Shown: positions 27,959 through 37,958 of the stretch, in pieces
Layout: the number at the start of each line of letters is the position of its first letter
How positions within the stretch are numbered: position 1 is the stretch's first letter
Source: a virus
Direction: 5' to 3' (one strand)
DNA length: 64,000 bases
IMG/VR virus record: IMGVR_UViG_3300027782_000032
Location: 1-64,000 of that record
Notes under the pieces: model-generated
Databases searched by the model: none
Seen by the model: only the letters and a program-made list of their open reading frames with translations
What the model was told of the DNA's origin: nothing
Translations under genes and position numbers: made by a program

Positions 27959-30900
27959 CTACTGTTTAGAAGAGTTTAGTAACCCACTTATCATTCCTTT
28001 AAATATGTCCATCTTGCCTGAGAACACAAGCGGCTGCTTAGAGTCAATAACAGCTACCATTTTTCCAGACTGAAAACTAGGGTCTCCTTCCTTACCTTGT
28101 AACATATTTTCTTTCTTTATTTTAGCGTCAGTAGCTCTTACCTTGGCGTTAACTTCTTTGGTTACCAGCTCTCCACCTTCACTTATCATATTAGCTTCAA
28201 CATAACCCTGAGCCGCAACGCCAGACTTAAGAGCCAACTGCTGCTTATTAAGGTTGGCATCAGGAGTAGAAAGCAGCTTTCTTAGCTCTTTTAGCCTTTC
28301 TTGAGGGCTAGCGTTAGTATTAGTCTTACCACTAAGATCGAACGCCTCCCTAGCTGCATATGACAGGCTAGAGCTTACTCTATTGAAGGCCTCCCTTTGA
28401 TCTCCAGTGGAGACGTCTCCAAATGATTTGCCTTCAAACTTCTTACCGTAAAAAGCCTCCTTAGAAACGTTAAACTCTTCTTGGAAGAATTGCATAGGGC
28501 TTTTTGCTTTGCCAACATCCTGTATCATTATGGCTTTAGCCTTATCGATGTTTTCTCTTTGTTTATCACTAAGCTTTGGACCCTCTCCTGAATAGTTTTG
28601 TACGCTTAAGTCTGTAAGTAAAGATGTTAGGTGATCAGTCTCGGCTGTACTAAGCTTAGCGTAGCTGTCCTTTCCTAAGACTGCAGCTTTAGCTGATGCA
28701 TTAAACCCAGCCATCTTTTCTAAAGCAGCCTCCTTATCTTTATCTAATATCTTGCCTTTATTGATGTATTCTTTAATTTTAGCTTGAACTTTTGGATCTT
28801 TAAGTTGCTTACGCCTCTCGTCTTCAGTTCTTAGAATAATTGGAAGAGATTTAAAATCCTCTGGACTTAATCCTGACTTTTCTTGAAGCGCTTTATACCT
28901 TGCTGTTTCTTCATCAGTAAGTCCTGCCCCTCCTTCGCTCTTAGCCGTTATAGCTTCAAATTCAGCTATATCAGCTTCACTTTTAAACCTACCTTTAAGT
29001 AGAAGTTCTCTAGATTTTTTCTTATCTACAAGCTCTTGGTGTCTAGCTTTATCTTTGTCAGTAAATTCTTTGTTCTTAAACTCGTCAAACTGGCCTGGTT
29101 TAATATCCTCTTTTTTATAACCTATTCTTAAGTTATCGATGTATTTTCTGTGTCTACTGCCACCTTCCTCGTACTGCTTAAGATTTATAAAGTTGCCTGA
29201 TTCTACTTCAGCATCAGTAGCTCTTACGGCTTTTCCGTCCTTAATTACAAAAGACTCACCATATTTAATGCCAGCCTGTTCAGCTTTGTTAACGTTGTAT
29301 AGCTGAGCTAGGTCAGCTTTCTGTTGGTCTTTGTTTTTAGATGTGTATCCAGAAAGCTTAAGTATGTTTCTTATATCTTCAGACTTCTGAGAGTCATCAT
29401 TAGAAAACATTTGTAGCTCTTGAACTGAGCTATACTTGTTTAAAAGTTGACTTACAGCGTTTTTGTTCTCAGCATCGAACTCTCTTCCAAACTCTTTAGT
29501 TAGCTCAACTACCTTAGAGCTAGCAGATTCTCTTTTTTTATCTTCTAGCTTTTTTAGCTCATCTTTATCTCTTTCATTAAACGTACTAGTGGCTTCTTTA
29601 ATGCTATTATCAAGATCGTAACTTTGTTTCTTTTTACGCTCGTCATCACTCATTGGGCTTGTTCTTGCTACCAGCCTTAAAGCCTCATCTCTATCGGAAC
29701 CTGTTAGGGTCTTAAACTTAGATTCTTGAGCTCCAGAGTCTTTTATAACCTTAGATATTTCTTCTTTTATTTTGTCTCTTTCTTTAGGAGATTTTTCGTT
29801 CGATAGCGCTGCTCTTAGTCTAAGTACCTTGCTACGTTCCTCATCTGTAGGTTCAACTGCAGCAGCCAAGCTGTCTTTCTTTATGTTAAGTTTGTCTAGG
29901 CCTGTTGCTTCAATATACTTATCTATGGCTGTGTCGTTGCTTTTCTTAGCAGCCTCTGCTTCAGTAAAGCTCTTGTAAGCTGCTTTTATTGCTTTCTCAG
30001 ATCCTTCGGTAAGGCTTTCTGAAAGCTTAGTGGCCTTATCTTTAGCAGCGCCAAGGTTCTCTGATTTAATGTCTAATAGTCCTTGAAGCCTCTCAGCCTT
30101 TCTTAAATCTTTAGGGTCCTTAGACTCACTAAGAGTTTTTACTTGGGCAGTTAGATTTGCTCTAGCCGTTAAAGCCATTCCAGGAACTGTAGATGACAGT
30201 TCTGTCAAAACGTTTATATCGTCTTTATTTTCAGCTTGAAGGTCTTTAAAGTTAAAGTTGACCCTAGACAGGTCTTTATTCATGTACTCCTCTCTAGTCA
30301 CACCAAGCTCGTTGCTTGAATTAGAAATACGGTTTAGAGCTATAGCCGCCTTATCTCTTATTTCTAATCCCTTCTTGCCTCCTTTCTCTAACAGTCCTCC
30401 TTCATTAGTTGTGTATCTGTCTAGGAAGTTTCTAGCCATGTCTAAGCCATAAGCTGCTTCTCCAGGATCAGCATTATTTATTTGTTTATTTATGTCATTA
30501 ACTTCTTTAAGACCTCCAGTAGCGTTGCTCATGAATCCAGCAGCAGTGAATTCTATTCCAGCCTTTTCAAGTATAGTCTTAAGCTCAGCCTGCTTTGTAC
30601 CTTTGCCTATTAGGGCTAGTTCTCTAGTGCTCTTTGTCTTAGCTTCATCAGCAGTAACTCCATGCCTATCTTTAAAGCTATTAATGTTTGATCTAGCAGT
30701 GGCTTCATAGTCTTTTGAATTCTTTTTAGCTTCGTTAACTATAGAAGCGTAGGTTGAGTCAACTCCGCCTGTGGTTGCTAAATCTGACTTTATAAGTTGA
30801 TCTTTAAGCTGATTCCTTTCTCCTTCAAGCTGTCTTCGTTTGTCTTCGGTTATTCCTGGCTTGGCCAACTCAGCGTCATTAAGGGCTATAGCGTTGTTTA

Positions 30901-33151
30901 AGTAGTCGTGCTTAACTTTGTCAGCGTCGTACTCGTTGTAAGCTGTTGACGCCTCTTTAATCTCACGGAACAAAGGTGCAAATCTTTCTTGTACCTTATC
31001 TTTTGGTACAAAGTTAAGTACAGCTGCTGCAGCATCTGAAGCGCTAGTTTTACTGTTTGCGTTCCTTACAAAGTCAGTAAGTCTTTGTGTAAGGTCGGTC
31101 TTACCAACATCTGCAAGCATAGACTCAAACCCACTCTGCTGCTGAACTTCAGCGCTGCTTATCCTAGCTTCCTCTAACACCCTAGTGCTTAGAGTAGCCT
31201 GAGCATCAGGAAGTGATTGGTAACCTGAGGACTTAGCCCACTGAAGTGATGAGTCGGCTATACCGCCTGCTGCTGATGCTAGGAATCTTTCGTCTGATGG
31301 TTTATCAAACTTGAATCCCCTCTTTCTAAGACTACTTTCAAGAGATTTCCTAATTGTTACTTCAGGCTTACCTATCTCATCTTTAGGAGCGTTAATTAAC
31401 GCTTCTGCAGCTTCTTTGTTAATTTCGTTAGCTGTAGCTTGGTCTGTGAAAGCTGACTTTACGTCTTTGCTAACACCTTCCATAGCCTTATCGTCTTTTG
31501 AATACCTAGCAAAGTTCATGCTGTTTCTATCGGATAACTCTGTAATAGCTCCAGCATTCTGCATAGGCCTTCCTACGTTTGATCCCATGTTGTACTTAAA
31601 CATGTACTCTTCGTTAGCTTCTTGAGTTGCTTGTAAGTCTTGAACTAAAGATACAGGCATACCGCTTTTTAAAAGGAATTCACTTACTCCTCCTGGCTGC
31701 CTAGACAATTCGCTTAGGGTTTTCTTTATCTTGTTTCCCTTGGCATCTGTAGTTTCATAGACTCCACCAGACGACGGGTTTGTTATAGCTTTGTATACTG
31801 ATTCTAGTTCTGAGCCTTCGGTAGGCTTAAACTTATATCTATCAACTGCTCTAGCTATGTTAGCTATTTGATTTACCCTAGGGTCCTTTAAGGCTTGAGT
31901 GTTAAGCTGCTGTTGAATGTCCATAATTTTGTCAGAAGAGCTAAGACCAAAGGCTGTAACGCCTCCATACATACGCTTAGACGCGTCATTCTCTAGAACT
32001 GACTGGTTTGTAGTACCAGGCACGAATACTCTATTTACACCCATCCTGTCAGCCATTCCAGCAGAGGCTCCCATAAGCCTAAACATCTCTGGCATTTCTA
32101 TGCCGGCTGCCTTAGCTGTGTTAGAGGTATCTCTAACCATCTTTTCAAGTTTGTGAGGTTCCATTCCTTGCATGTTAGCTTGAGTTAAAGTTTCTATAGC
32201 TCCTACAAGCTGAGACATTGGAGCATTGCTTTCTCCCATCTCTCCAAACACTTCTTGCATAGCCGCAACAGCCTTTGACATACCTTTAAGTCTTCCAGCT
32301 ATTTTATCTGCATCAAACTGTCTTAACCTAGCGTCTAAGTCTGGCATGTTAGATACTTCACCTACTGTCTTGTCAAGCTGCTCAGCTATTTTACGAATAC
32401 CCTCTCCTCTGCCGCCGCTATTAGGCATAGCTCCTCTACGTTGAAGCTCGTCGTATAGTGCGCCTGTTTTACCTGCTGTAAGCCCATTCATCTGAGACAC
32501 TTCAGCTCTATCGCCGTACAACCTTTCGTACACATTCTTGCTCAGCTCTCCTACAGAGTTGGCGCTCATTCCTCGCCTTCCTGTAACTGGGTCGGTGGCG
32601 TACCTTGCACCCTTGAACATGTTCTGAGCCATAACAGTGGCAGAACCTCTAGTACCGTTAAGACTGTCTACAAAGTCAGGAGCAAACTGCGCAGCCATAG
32701 GCATAAAGCCGCTGATAGTCTCAGCCAGCTGGTTGGCTGACTCACGCTCACGGGCTCCAAACCTTTGTCCTGTAAGCGCTGCTGTTCCTTGGATCATTTT
32801 AAAGATGGAGCCTTTGTCTACCTGAGACGCGTTGCCCATAGCTATGGACTGTCCCCTTAAAGCATCACCCATTCTCATTTGGCTATATAGATTACCTCCA
32901 GCCGAGAACTGAGCAGGCATGTATTTGTTGCCTATAAAGCTGGTTAGTAATGGCTGCATTATGGTATTGAGCATAAGGCTCATACCTGGGTCTTGTGTTC
33001 CTATTAAGCTTGCTATGTTAAAAGAGTCACCTATAGCTCCTAGTTTTCTTCCTTGGGCTATAGGAGGCTGCGCTATATTCTGAGCAAACGTATTAGGTAC
33101 AGGTGCGAACTCAGCGTACTGAGAAGCGTAGTTAGGTGTGTTGTAGGCCAA
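27959..33151 (-). CDS. Tail tape measure protein
   Basis: 1730 residues, the longest complete gene in the window. It starts at a TTG (33151) behind GGAGGG with ideal spacing; no better ATG is near. The N-terminal about 230 residues are mixed (GSFNIASLIGTQDP-like, ANQLAETISGFMPMAAQF). The rest is almost entirely charged, Lys/Glu-rich helix with many coiled-coil heptads. Location between chaperone and hub genes is diagnostic. Using the usual rule of about 1.5 angstroms per residue, the tail would be about 260 nm long. There is no lytic transglycosylase or peptidase motif visible. One palindrome copy lies near residues 1575-1585, read as GDVST. Confidence 0.9.
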   Translation of the reverse strand: MAYNTPNYASQYAEFAPVPNTFAQNIAQPPIAQGRKLGAIGDSFNIASLIGTQDPGMSLMLNTIMQPLLTSFIGNKYMPAQFSAGGNLYSQMRMGDALRGQSIAMGNASQVDKGSIFKMIQGTAALTGQRFGARERESANQLAETISGFMPMAAQFAPDFVDSLNGTRGSATVMAQNMFKGARYATDPVTGRRGMSANSVGELSKNVYERLYGDRAEVSQMNGLTAGKTGALYDELQRRGAMPNSGGRGEGIRKIAEQLDKTVGEVSNMPDLDARLRQFDADKIAGRLKGMSKAVAAMQEVFGEMGESNAPMSQLVGAIETLTQANMQGMEPHKLEKMVRDTSNTAKAAGIEMPEMFRLMGASAGMADRMGVNRVFVPGTTNQSVLENDASKRMYGGVTAFGLSSSDKIMDIQQQLNTQALKDPRVNQIANIARAVDRYKFKPTEGSELESVYKAITNPSSGGVYETTDAKGNKIKKTLSELSRQPGGVSEFLLKSGMPVSLVQDLQATQEANEEYMFKYNMGSNVGRPMQNAGAITELSDRNSMNFARYSKDDKAMEGVSKDVKSAFTDQATANEINKEAAEALINAPKDEIGKPEVTIRKSLESSLRKRGFKFDKPSDERFLASAAGGIADSSLQWAKSSGYQSLPDAQATLSTRVLEEARISSAEVQQQSGFESMLADVGKTDLTQRLTDFVRNANSKTSASDAAAAVLNFVPKDKVQERFAPLFREIKEASTAYNEYDADKVKHDYLNNAIALNDAELAKPGITEDKRRQLEGERNQLKDQLIKSDLATTGGVDSTYASIVNEAKKNSKDYEATARSNINSFKDRHGVTADEAKTKSTRELALIGKGTKQAELKTILEKAGIEFTAAGFMSNATGGLKEVNDINKQINNADPGEAAYGLDMARNFLDRYTTNEGGLLEKGGKKGLEIRDKAAIALNRISNSSNELGVTREEYMNKDLSRVNFNFKDLQAENKDDINVLTELSSTVPGMALTARANLTAQVKTLSESKDPKDLRKAERLQGLLDIKSENLGAAKDKATKLSESLTEGSEKAIKAAYKSFTEAEAAKKSNDTAIDKYIEATGLDKLNIKKDSLAAAVEPTDEERSKVLRLRAALSNEKSPKERDKIKEEISKVIKDSGAQESKFKTLTGSDRDEALRLVARTSPMSDDERKKKQSYDLDNSIKEATSTFNERDKDELKKLEDKKRESASSKVVELTKEFGREFDAENKNAVSQLLNKYSSVQELQMFSNDDSQKSEDIRNILKLSGYTSKNKDQQKADLAQLYNVNKAEQAGIKYGESFVIKDGKAVRATDAEVESGNFINLKQYEEGGSRHRKYIDNLRIGYKKEDIKPGQFDEFKNKEFTDKDKARHQELVDKKKSRELLLKGRFKSEADIAEFEAITAKSEGGAGLTDEETARYKALQEKSGLSPEDFKSLPIILRTEDERRKQLKDPKVQAKIKEYINKGKILDKDKEAALEKMAGFNASAKAAVLGKDSYAKLSTAETDHLTSLLTDLSVQNYSGEGPKLSDKQRENIDKAKAIMIQDVGKAKSPMQFFQEEFNVSKEAFYGKKFEGKSFGDVSTGDQREAFNRVSSSLSYAAREAFDLSGKTNTNASPQERLKELRKLLSTPDANLNKQQLALKSGVAAQGYVEANMISEGGELVTKEVNAKVRATDAKIKKENMLQGKEGDPSFQSGKMVAVIDSKQPLVFSGKMDIFKGMISGLLNSSKQ
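28408..28421. repeat. Dispersed palindrome copy 3 (14-bp)
   Basis: TGGAGACGTCTCCA lies in the tape measure gene; the outer pair G/A breaks symmetry beyond 14 bases. It reads F-GDVST-G in the protein. Confidence 0.9.
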
Positions 33152-33172
33152 GTCTATAACCCTCCTGGCTAG

Positions 33173-33469
33173 TTACTTAGTCTTCTTAGGATCTAACCAC
33201 GGCATAGAAGCGTCTGAATAGTCTTGCACCAAGTTTCCTATGGTATCCCAAGCTTCATTGAACAAATCAGCAGTACCGTAGCCCAAGGCACCAGTATACC
33301 TTAAAATTGCAAGTTTAACCACTTCTGCAGATTTATTTGCAGTGTAAGACTTGGCAAGCCATTTTAGCTTGAGCTGCCACTTGCGATCGAGAAGGTTAGC
33401 GTCTTTGAAGTCGACGATTCCTTTGGCGGCCATCTCTATTAATACAGAGTTTACTCGATCGCTTTCCAA
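33173..33469 (-). CDS. Tail assembly chaperone, frameshift extension (GT-like)
   Basis: 98 residues in the -1 frame relative to the upstream gene, overlapping its end by 19 bases. The nominal start is a TTG with no ribosome site; the next ATG is at codon 13 and also lacks a clear one. This points to translation as a -1 frameshift product of the 410-residue gene. The content is helical (LDRKWQLKLKWLAKSYT, AEVVKLAILRY). Two overlapping genes immediately upstream of the tape measure gene are the hallmark of G/GT-type tail assembly chaperones, which coat the tape measure during tail assembly. Confidence 0.65.
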   Translation of the reverse strand: MESDRVNSVLIEMAAKGIVDFKDANLLDRKWQLKLKWLAKSYTANKSAEVVKLAILRYTGALGYGTADLFNEAWDTIGNLVQDYSDASMPWLDPKKTK

Positions 33470-34683
33470 AAAGTCGGAGACTCGGCCATTACCTGTAGCT
33501 TGTCACATAGAGACTGAAACTCGAAGTACGCATGCCCTATAATCGACCTTGTGCTTTCTAGTGGTAGGTAGTTGTCAAGAACGTGATTCAAAAATGGAAC
33601 CAGCTTGTTTTGAAGCTTTATAGGTCCTGAGTCAGGCATCTCGATTTCTGCTTCTTCTAATGAAGGAATACTAACCCTGCCGTAATCTACAGACTCTATG
33701 CTGTCTAAAGACATCACCATTCTATAGGCTTGAAGGTTTCTCCAGTAGAAGTCGGTACCGCCAATAATCCTGCTGTTATAGTCCAGCTGTCCGTCTATTA
33801 CTATCTGCCGGTAAGCTATGTCAGCTTCCTTAGTGGTTATAGCTTTAAACACAACCTTGTACTTACCATCAAACATTTCATATGATTTCTTAAACCTTAT
33901 ACTTCCTAAAATAGATTGAACAAAATCAAACTTATCTTCAGGAGTTACGTCAGTTAAGTCTTCTCTCTTAAGGTCCCACCCGCAGTGAGGGCAGTTAGGC
34001 ATTAAGCTAATAGCAGACGGCTGGTATTCCTGAGCTGGAGCAGTGTATTCCACGTGAGGTCTTGGCTCCTCTTTATAAGTCTGAGGCCTAGAAGCTTCAG
34101 CTGCAGGTGATGCTATGTCATTTATGAATGATAAGTTGTTTTCTTTGTATACTGGCTTGGCTGCTTCAGGTTTAGTGGAGACGTCTCCACTAATAACAAC
34201 AGGTTCTTCTTTTTTAACTATCTCCTCTTTTTTAACAGGCTCAGGCTCATTAGGCTTAAGGTGGTCTGGTAAAATTGGAGGTTTGAATGGGTTAGCCTTA
34301 TCTACTGACCTCTTAAAAGCATCATCATGCATCTTTTTTAACGAGTCGTATCTTTCCTTGTCAGACACTATCTCGTTTAGAAGCGCCATACCCTCTTCTA
34401 TTTGCCTTCTTTGCTGAGCTGAAACTTTATCAAGAGAAACAGGAGTTTTAACTTTTTGAAGTAGGTTTCTATAGGCCGCCATATCCTGCTCAGATGCCTC
34501 TTCCTCTACTGCAGGTTTGACTTCTTCTTTTTCAGGCTTAGTTGGTGATACCTCTTCTATTGCTTTTTGAAGCTCTTCAAGCTTTCCTTCTTTTTGAAGC
34601 ATTAAAGCTTTTATTTCAAAATCCGTAAGAGAAGACAGCTTAGCCTTACCAGCTAGCGGTGGGTCTTTCTCATTCTCACTCAT
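33451..34683 (-). CDS. Tail assembly chaperone (G-like), with zinc-finger-like motif
   Basis: 410 residues. The N-terminal about 200 residues are acidic, low-complexity and probably disordered (KPEKEEVKPAVEEEASEQD, KKEEIVKKEEPVV). The C-terminal domain begins with MPNCPHCGWDLKRED, a single CxxC that may bind metal with other residues, then EMFDGKYKVVFKAITTKEADIAYRQIVIDGQLDYN and a helical end. The order chaperone, overlapping -1 frame gene, tape measure supports the role. A palindrome copy (34172-34193) falls in the disordered part, read as SGDVSTK. Confidence 0.6.
   Translation of the reverse strand: MSENEKDPPLAGKAKLSSLTDFEIKALMLQKEGKLEELQKAIEEVSPTKPEKEEVKPAVEEEASEQDMAAYRNLLQKVKTPVSLDKVSAQQRRQIEEGMALLNEIVSDKERYDSLKKMHDDAFKRSVDKANPFKPPILPDHLKPNEPEPVKKEEIVKKEEPVVISGDVSTKPEAAKPVYKENNLSFINDIASPAAEASRPQTYKEEPRPHVEYTAPAQEYQPSAISLMPNCPHCGWDLKREDLTDVTPEDKFDFVQSILGSIRFKKSYEMFDGKYKVVFKAITTKEADIAYRQIVIDGQLDYNSRIIGGTDFYWRNLQAYRMVMSLDSIESVDYGRVSIPSLEEAEIEMPDSGPIKLQNKLVPFLNHVLDNYLPLESTRSIIGHAYFEFQSLCDKLQVMAESPTFWKAIE
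33466..33475 (-). promoter_or_regulatory. Candidate -1 ribosomal frameshift site
   Basis: On the minus strand the zero-frame codons are ACT TTT TGG. A slip of one base back at the five-T run lets the P-site TTT re-pair perfectly with TTT and continues into the 98-residue frame as TTG GAA AGC. The stop of the zero frame (TAA at 33451-33453) follows five codons later. The fused product would be about 500 residues. It lacks an obvious canonical X-XXY-YYZ heptamer, so efficiency is uncertain. Confidence 0.4.
34172..34193. repeat. Dispersed palindrome copy 4 (22-bp perfect)
   Basis: The core TGGAGACGTCTCCA with arms TTAG and CTAA makes a perfect 22-base inverted repeat. It lies in the disordered N-terminal region of the tail chaperone gene, read as SGDVSTK. 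Confidence 0.92.
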
Positions 34684-34702
34684 AGCATCCCCAGTCCTTT
34701 AG

Positions 34703-37354
34703 TTAGCCTATGATCTTGTAAAAGCCATCAGGAACGTTTCTGATCTCCGTCCCAGGGTTCTTGTTATCCTCTATTTCGTAATTTGGAACAAGGTCATAAA
34801 ACTTCAAATCAACCCATCTTAATGCGGTTGGGTCTATCCACGCTCCATACCCAGGCCAAGGGTATGTCAAAGATCCAAGATAAGGTACAGGCTTTTCGAG
34901 CCAGCCTTGAGCACTTCCTCCAAGAAGCCTATCTCTTTGCTGCCACCTGCTCTCGTATATTCTGAATCCGTCTGCTTTGTATCCGCTTGTAGAATCGAAG
35001 TAAAACGCCACCTTTCCCCATCCGCCGCTAGGATTAGCATCGCCTATTCTTCCAGCTTCCCTAAACGGAAGGTTTATCGCATTCTCATACGCATCAGCTC
35101 CCATGTTTACAACCTTATCTTCTGCTTCCCTTATCTTTTCAAGTTCTTCATCTGCTTTTTGAGCTGCAGTCTGTCCGTTACCTACGTCTTGGCTTAAGTC
35201 GCCTACAAAACCGCTATAGTCCTTAGCTAGTGCTGTGGCTATATGGCCTGTAGTAGATATGAAGTGGTTTCTGCAAGCCATGTATCCAAGGCATGCCATT
35301 GTACCTGTAGAGTAAGTTGGAGACCCTAGTAAAGTGCTTTGATTACTAAAGACATTTGAACCTGAGTAATTTCCGTCTGAACCAAAGAAATCGTACCTAG
35401 ATTCTGTCATAAAGTTAGCGGTTACTCTAGCTGACAGAACTATATCCCCAGCCGCATTACCTCCTGCATCTATAACTATGTTGCTGGACGCGCCGCTAGA
35501 CCCAGACCTTATGTAAACCTCCATCTCTGCTAGTGTGCTCACCTGACCTGCTGATTTTAAAACTATACCCTGCTGGCTAGGACACTTGTTCTCTATAAGC
35601 AATTTACCTTCTGACTTGCCGTTACCTGCTAGCATGAAGAGGTCTTTTTCAGCTTTAATTCTTACGTCTGCATCGCTAGAAGATATATCAACTGAATGCT
35701 TGGATCTTAGACAAGTTGATCTACCAACAAGAGATACTAGATTCCTCCCTGGTCTAAGCTGAATATCTCCAGGACAGCTCAACTCTATCGAGCCTCCTAC
35801 CATCCTTATCTCTTCACCGTTAGGTCCAGCTATTACGATAGTACCGTCAGGTAATATCTTAAAATAAGACATTAGCTTGTTATACTTAGCTTTGTATCTG
35901 TGATCTACCGTTTTTGTAACTGTACTGGCAGGGTCTATGTACCACTGGCCAGACAACTGTCCGTATGATGGGCTCTCTTCTTTCTCTGGAGGCTCAATTT
36001 TATTAAAGTCATTTTCATGGTACTTAAATGGATGCTCGTTTCTCCATGCAAACGCGTACGCTGTGTCGTCATCAGCGCACAAAGATCTTCCTGGATATGA
36101 CTCAGCGTCTATGGGCGTGTCAGAAAGTCGGTGGTCTTTTCCTGACCCAGATAGCCCTGAAAACTTATAGTTCTGTCTAGTATCGCCTTCCAGTTCGTTT
36201 TCTATTCTAGCTTTTCTAACTGGCGGCTTGTATAGCGGAGAGTGCGCTATAGTTATTCCTTGAGATGACCTAATGTGATAGTTACCGTCTAGTGAAAGGT
36301 GTTGCTCCCACACTGACTCTCCGGTAGCTCCTCCTAGCTTGTTAACTCCTGACGCTCCGTCAGGTGGTAGCCTTAAAGTAGTTCTAAATCCTTGACCAAG
36401 GTATCCTGTGTACGTCTGTAGTCTATAGTAGGGAACTTGATCATCCTTTTCCTCTGAGCTTACTATGTCAGCAGCTCCTAGATAAGGCCTGTCAACCTGC
36501 TCGTCTCTAGCTGATATAGTCTTTGAAGATGGAGTACCTAAATCAAACGCTCCTACGCCTTCCCAAGAGTAAGGAGTAGTGCCTACGTACCCTACAGCTT
36601 CTCCGTTATCGTCAAAATGCTCTTGCTCGTAGCTGCCTGCACGTATTTGAATGTTATGACCTTGCATTCTTGCTAGCTGGTCGAAGTGGAACGACCAGAA
36701 GCCGCAGTTTTCATCTGCTTTGATAAATGCCATGAATGGGTCTATAAACACTGAGGTTCCTGTCTCGCACACCCAGCCCCTCTCACCTACTAGAGTAGAA
36801 TCAAGCGGAGCTCCATTTGAAAAGTTTACAAGGAACTCAGGATCTATAGCTGACATAAGAGTATTGGTTGATTCTGAAGACACTGAATGGCCAGAAGCCA
36901 TAGTGATGGTCTCTGCAAGCACATCAGCCACGTCATTCATTATTTCAGGGTCTGAACCTAATATTGTGCCACAAGCGGTGTTGTCGTTGCTTATGAAGTA
37001 AACTTTAGTGTGAGGCTGCAAAGATCCTATTCTTCTAGCCCCCAAAGGAGACTGAGACGAATCAGAAATAAGGCTGCACATTAGCGGAGCACCACCGTCG
37101 AAGGCTATAACTTTATAGCATCCCCAAAAAGGCAACGCCTCTGCTATTACACCACACCTAACTAGACTTGTATGAGATAGGTCTAGTTTGTGTGAAGTCC
37201 CTGTAGAGTATATATCGCTGTCGTTTTTAGACGGCCTAGACAAAGGGTTTGTAGACCCAATATAGGCTGATGTGTTACCTATAGAGCTTTCAACGTTGCT
37301 TATGAATTTATCAAAAAACACACCAAAGTTATTTTCGTTTGAAGATTCAGCCAT
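34703..37354 (-). CDS. Central spike/needle protein (gp5/VgrG-like beta-helix)
   Basis: 883 residues. The N-terminal half has a structured domain (LVRCGVIAEALPFWGCYKVIAF, TKVYFISNDNTACGTILGS) resembling the OB-fold-containing start of spike proteins. Residues about 490-690 contain short repeating beta strands: MVGGSIELSCPGDIQLRPG, SKHSVDISSSDADVRIKAEKDLFMLAG, IVLKSAGQ, VYIRSG, IVIDAGG, IVLSARV. These form the triple-stranded beta-helix typical of phage spikes. The C-terminal part is mixed. It lies downstream of tube genes and a terminator and before the chaperone genes. No lysozyme domain was identified. The spike pierces the outer membrane during contraction. Confidence 0.6.
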   Translation of the reverse strand: MAESSNENNFGVFFDKFISNVESSIGNTSAYIGSTNPLSRPSKNDSDIYSTGTSHKLDLSHTSLVRCGVIAEALPFWGCYKVIAFDGGAPLMCSLISDSSQSPLGARRIGSLQPHTKVYFISNDNTACGTILGSDPEIMNDVADVLAETITMASGHSVSSESTNTLMSAIDPEFLVNFSNGAPLDSTLVGERGWVCETGTSVFIDPFMAFIKADENCGFWSFHFDQLARMQGHNIQIRAGSYEQEHFDDNGEAVGYVGTTPYSWEGVGAFDLGTPSSKTISARDEQVDRPYLGAADIVSSEEKDDQVPYYRLQTYTGYLGQGFRTTLRLPPDGASGVNKLGGATGESVWEQHLSLDGNYHIRSSQGITIAHSPLYKPPVRKARIENELEGDTRQNYKFSGLSGSGKDHRLSDTPIDAESYPGRSLCADDDTAYAFAWRNEHPFKYHENDFNKIEPPEKEESPSYGQLSGQWYIDPASTVTKTVDHRYKAKYNKLMSYFKILPDGTIVIAGPNGEEIRMVGGSIELSCPGDIQLRPGRNLVSLVGRSTCLRSKHSVDISSSDADVRIKAEKDLFMLAGNGKSEGKLLIENKCPSQQGIVLKSAGQVSTLAEMEVYIRSGSSGASSNIVIDAGGNAAGDIVLSARVTANFMTESRYDFFGSDGNYSGSNVFSNQSTLLGSPTYSTGTMACLGYMACRNHFISTTGHIATALAKDYSGFVGDLSQDVGNGQTAAQKADEELEKIREAEDKVVNMGADAYENAINLPFREAGRIGDANPSGGWGKVAFYFDSTSGYKADGFRIYESRWQQRDRLLGGSAQGWLEKPVPYLGSLTYPWPGYGAWIDPTALRWVDLKFYDLVPNYEIEDNKNPGTEIRNVPDGFYKIIG

Positions 37355-37370
37355 TGTAGGTATCCAATCA

Positions 37371-37418
37371 TAAAAAAGAACTGCCGTACGCCCCTATTGT
37401 GAGGTGTACGGCAGTTAT
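37371..37418 (-). terminator. Intrinsic terminator after the tail-tube genes
   Basis: An 11-bp perfect stem (AACTGCCGTAC at 37379-37389 pairing with GTACGGCAGTT at 37406-37416) with a 16-base loop is followed, in the minus direction, by TTCTTTTTTA. It ends the sheath/tube transcript between the second tube gene and the spike gene, and would let the abundant sheath and tube proteins be made in higher amounts than the spike. Confidence 0.85.
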
Positions 37419-37442
37419 TTTCAATAGCACTAAACGTATAGA

Positions 37443-37937
37443 CTACTTGTACTCATACTCTAGGTCTGTCATAATTCCTTGAATCTGGGAGTTAATAAGA
37501 TTATCTTGAGCGGCTATGGAGAATCCTACACTTGAAAGAAGTACTCCAGTTAGATTAAGAGTTAGGTCACCTGTGCCAACCCCAGTTCCGGCTGCGAGTT
37601 CTGGGGGATTATCAACATCGCAGAATGCGCCAGGAATCAGTAATGTAAGTCTTCTATCTCCAGTACAAGGATTAGCTAAGGATGTAACTTGGTCTAATGC
37701 AGCCGACCCAAATCCTAAAATTTGAGTAGCGCTAAACGTACCATTAGCCTTACCAACAACATAATATCTATTGTTAGAGCCGACTTCAAAAAGAGGCTGT
37801 ATAGGCTGTTGATGTGAAACCTGAAGGTTCTGTATTAGAGTAAGAGGGCCGCCACCAAAGCTTAAGGACGTCCCTAGGGTAGTCCTAAAAGCTCCCCTGT
37901 ATACTCCTTGAGAGTCTTTTCCAAATATTGATGCCAT
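37443..37937 (-). CDS. Tail tube protein, copy 2
   Basis: 164 residues. It is a clear paralogue of the gene at 37959-38438. Shared segments include MASIFG, YRGAFRTT, NLQVSHQQP, QPLFEVGSN, YVVGKA and QDNLINS. The fold pattern (beta strands, VSHQQPIQPLFEVGS) is that of the gp19-like tube proteins of contractile tails, which stack in hexameric rings inside the sheath. It differs from copy 1 by a Gly/Ala-rich insert (PPELAAGTGVGTG) in the third quarter. It is followed by a strong terminator. Confidence 0.8.
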   Translation of the reverse strand: MASIFGKDSQGVYRGAFRTTLGTSLSFGGGPLTLIQNLQVSHQQPIQPLFEVGSNNRYYVVGKANGTFSATQILGFGSAALDQVTSLANPCTGDRRLTLLIPGAFCDVDNPPELAAGTGVGTGDLTLNLTGVLLSSVGFSIAAQDNLINSQIQGIMTDLEYEYK

Positions 37938-37958
37938 GGCTACTTACCTTCCGTGTTG

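Noticed and set aside
34703-37354. Lysozyme domain in the spike protein.
   Set aside because: No recognisable Glu/Asp catalytic motif or lysozyme fold segment found by eye.
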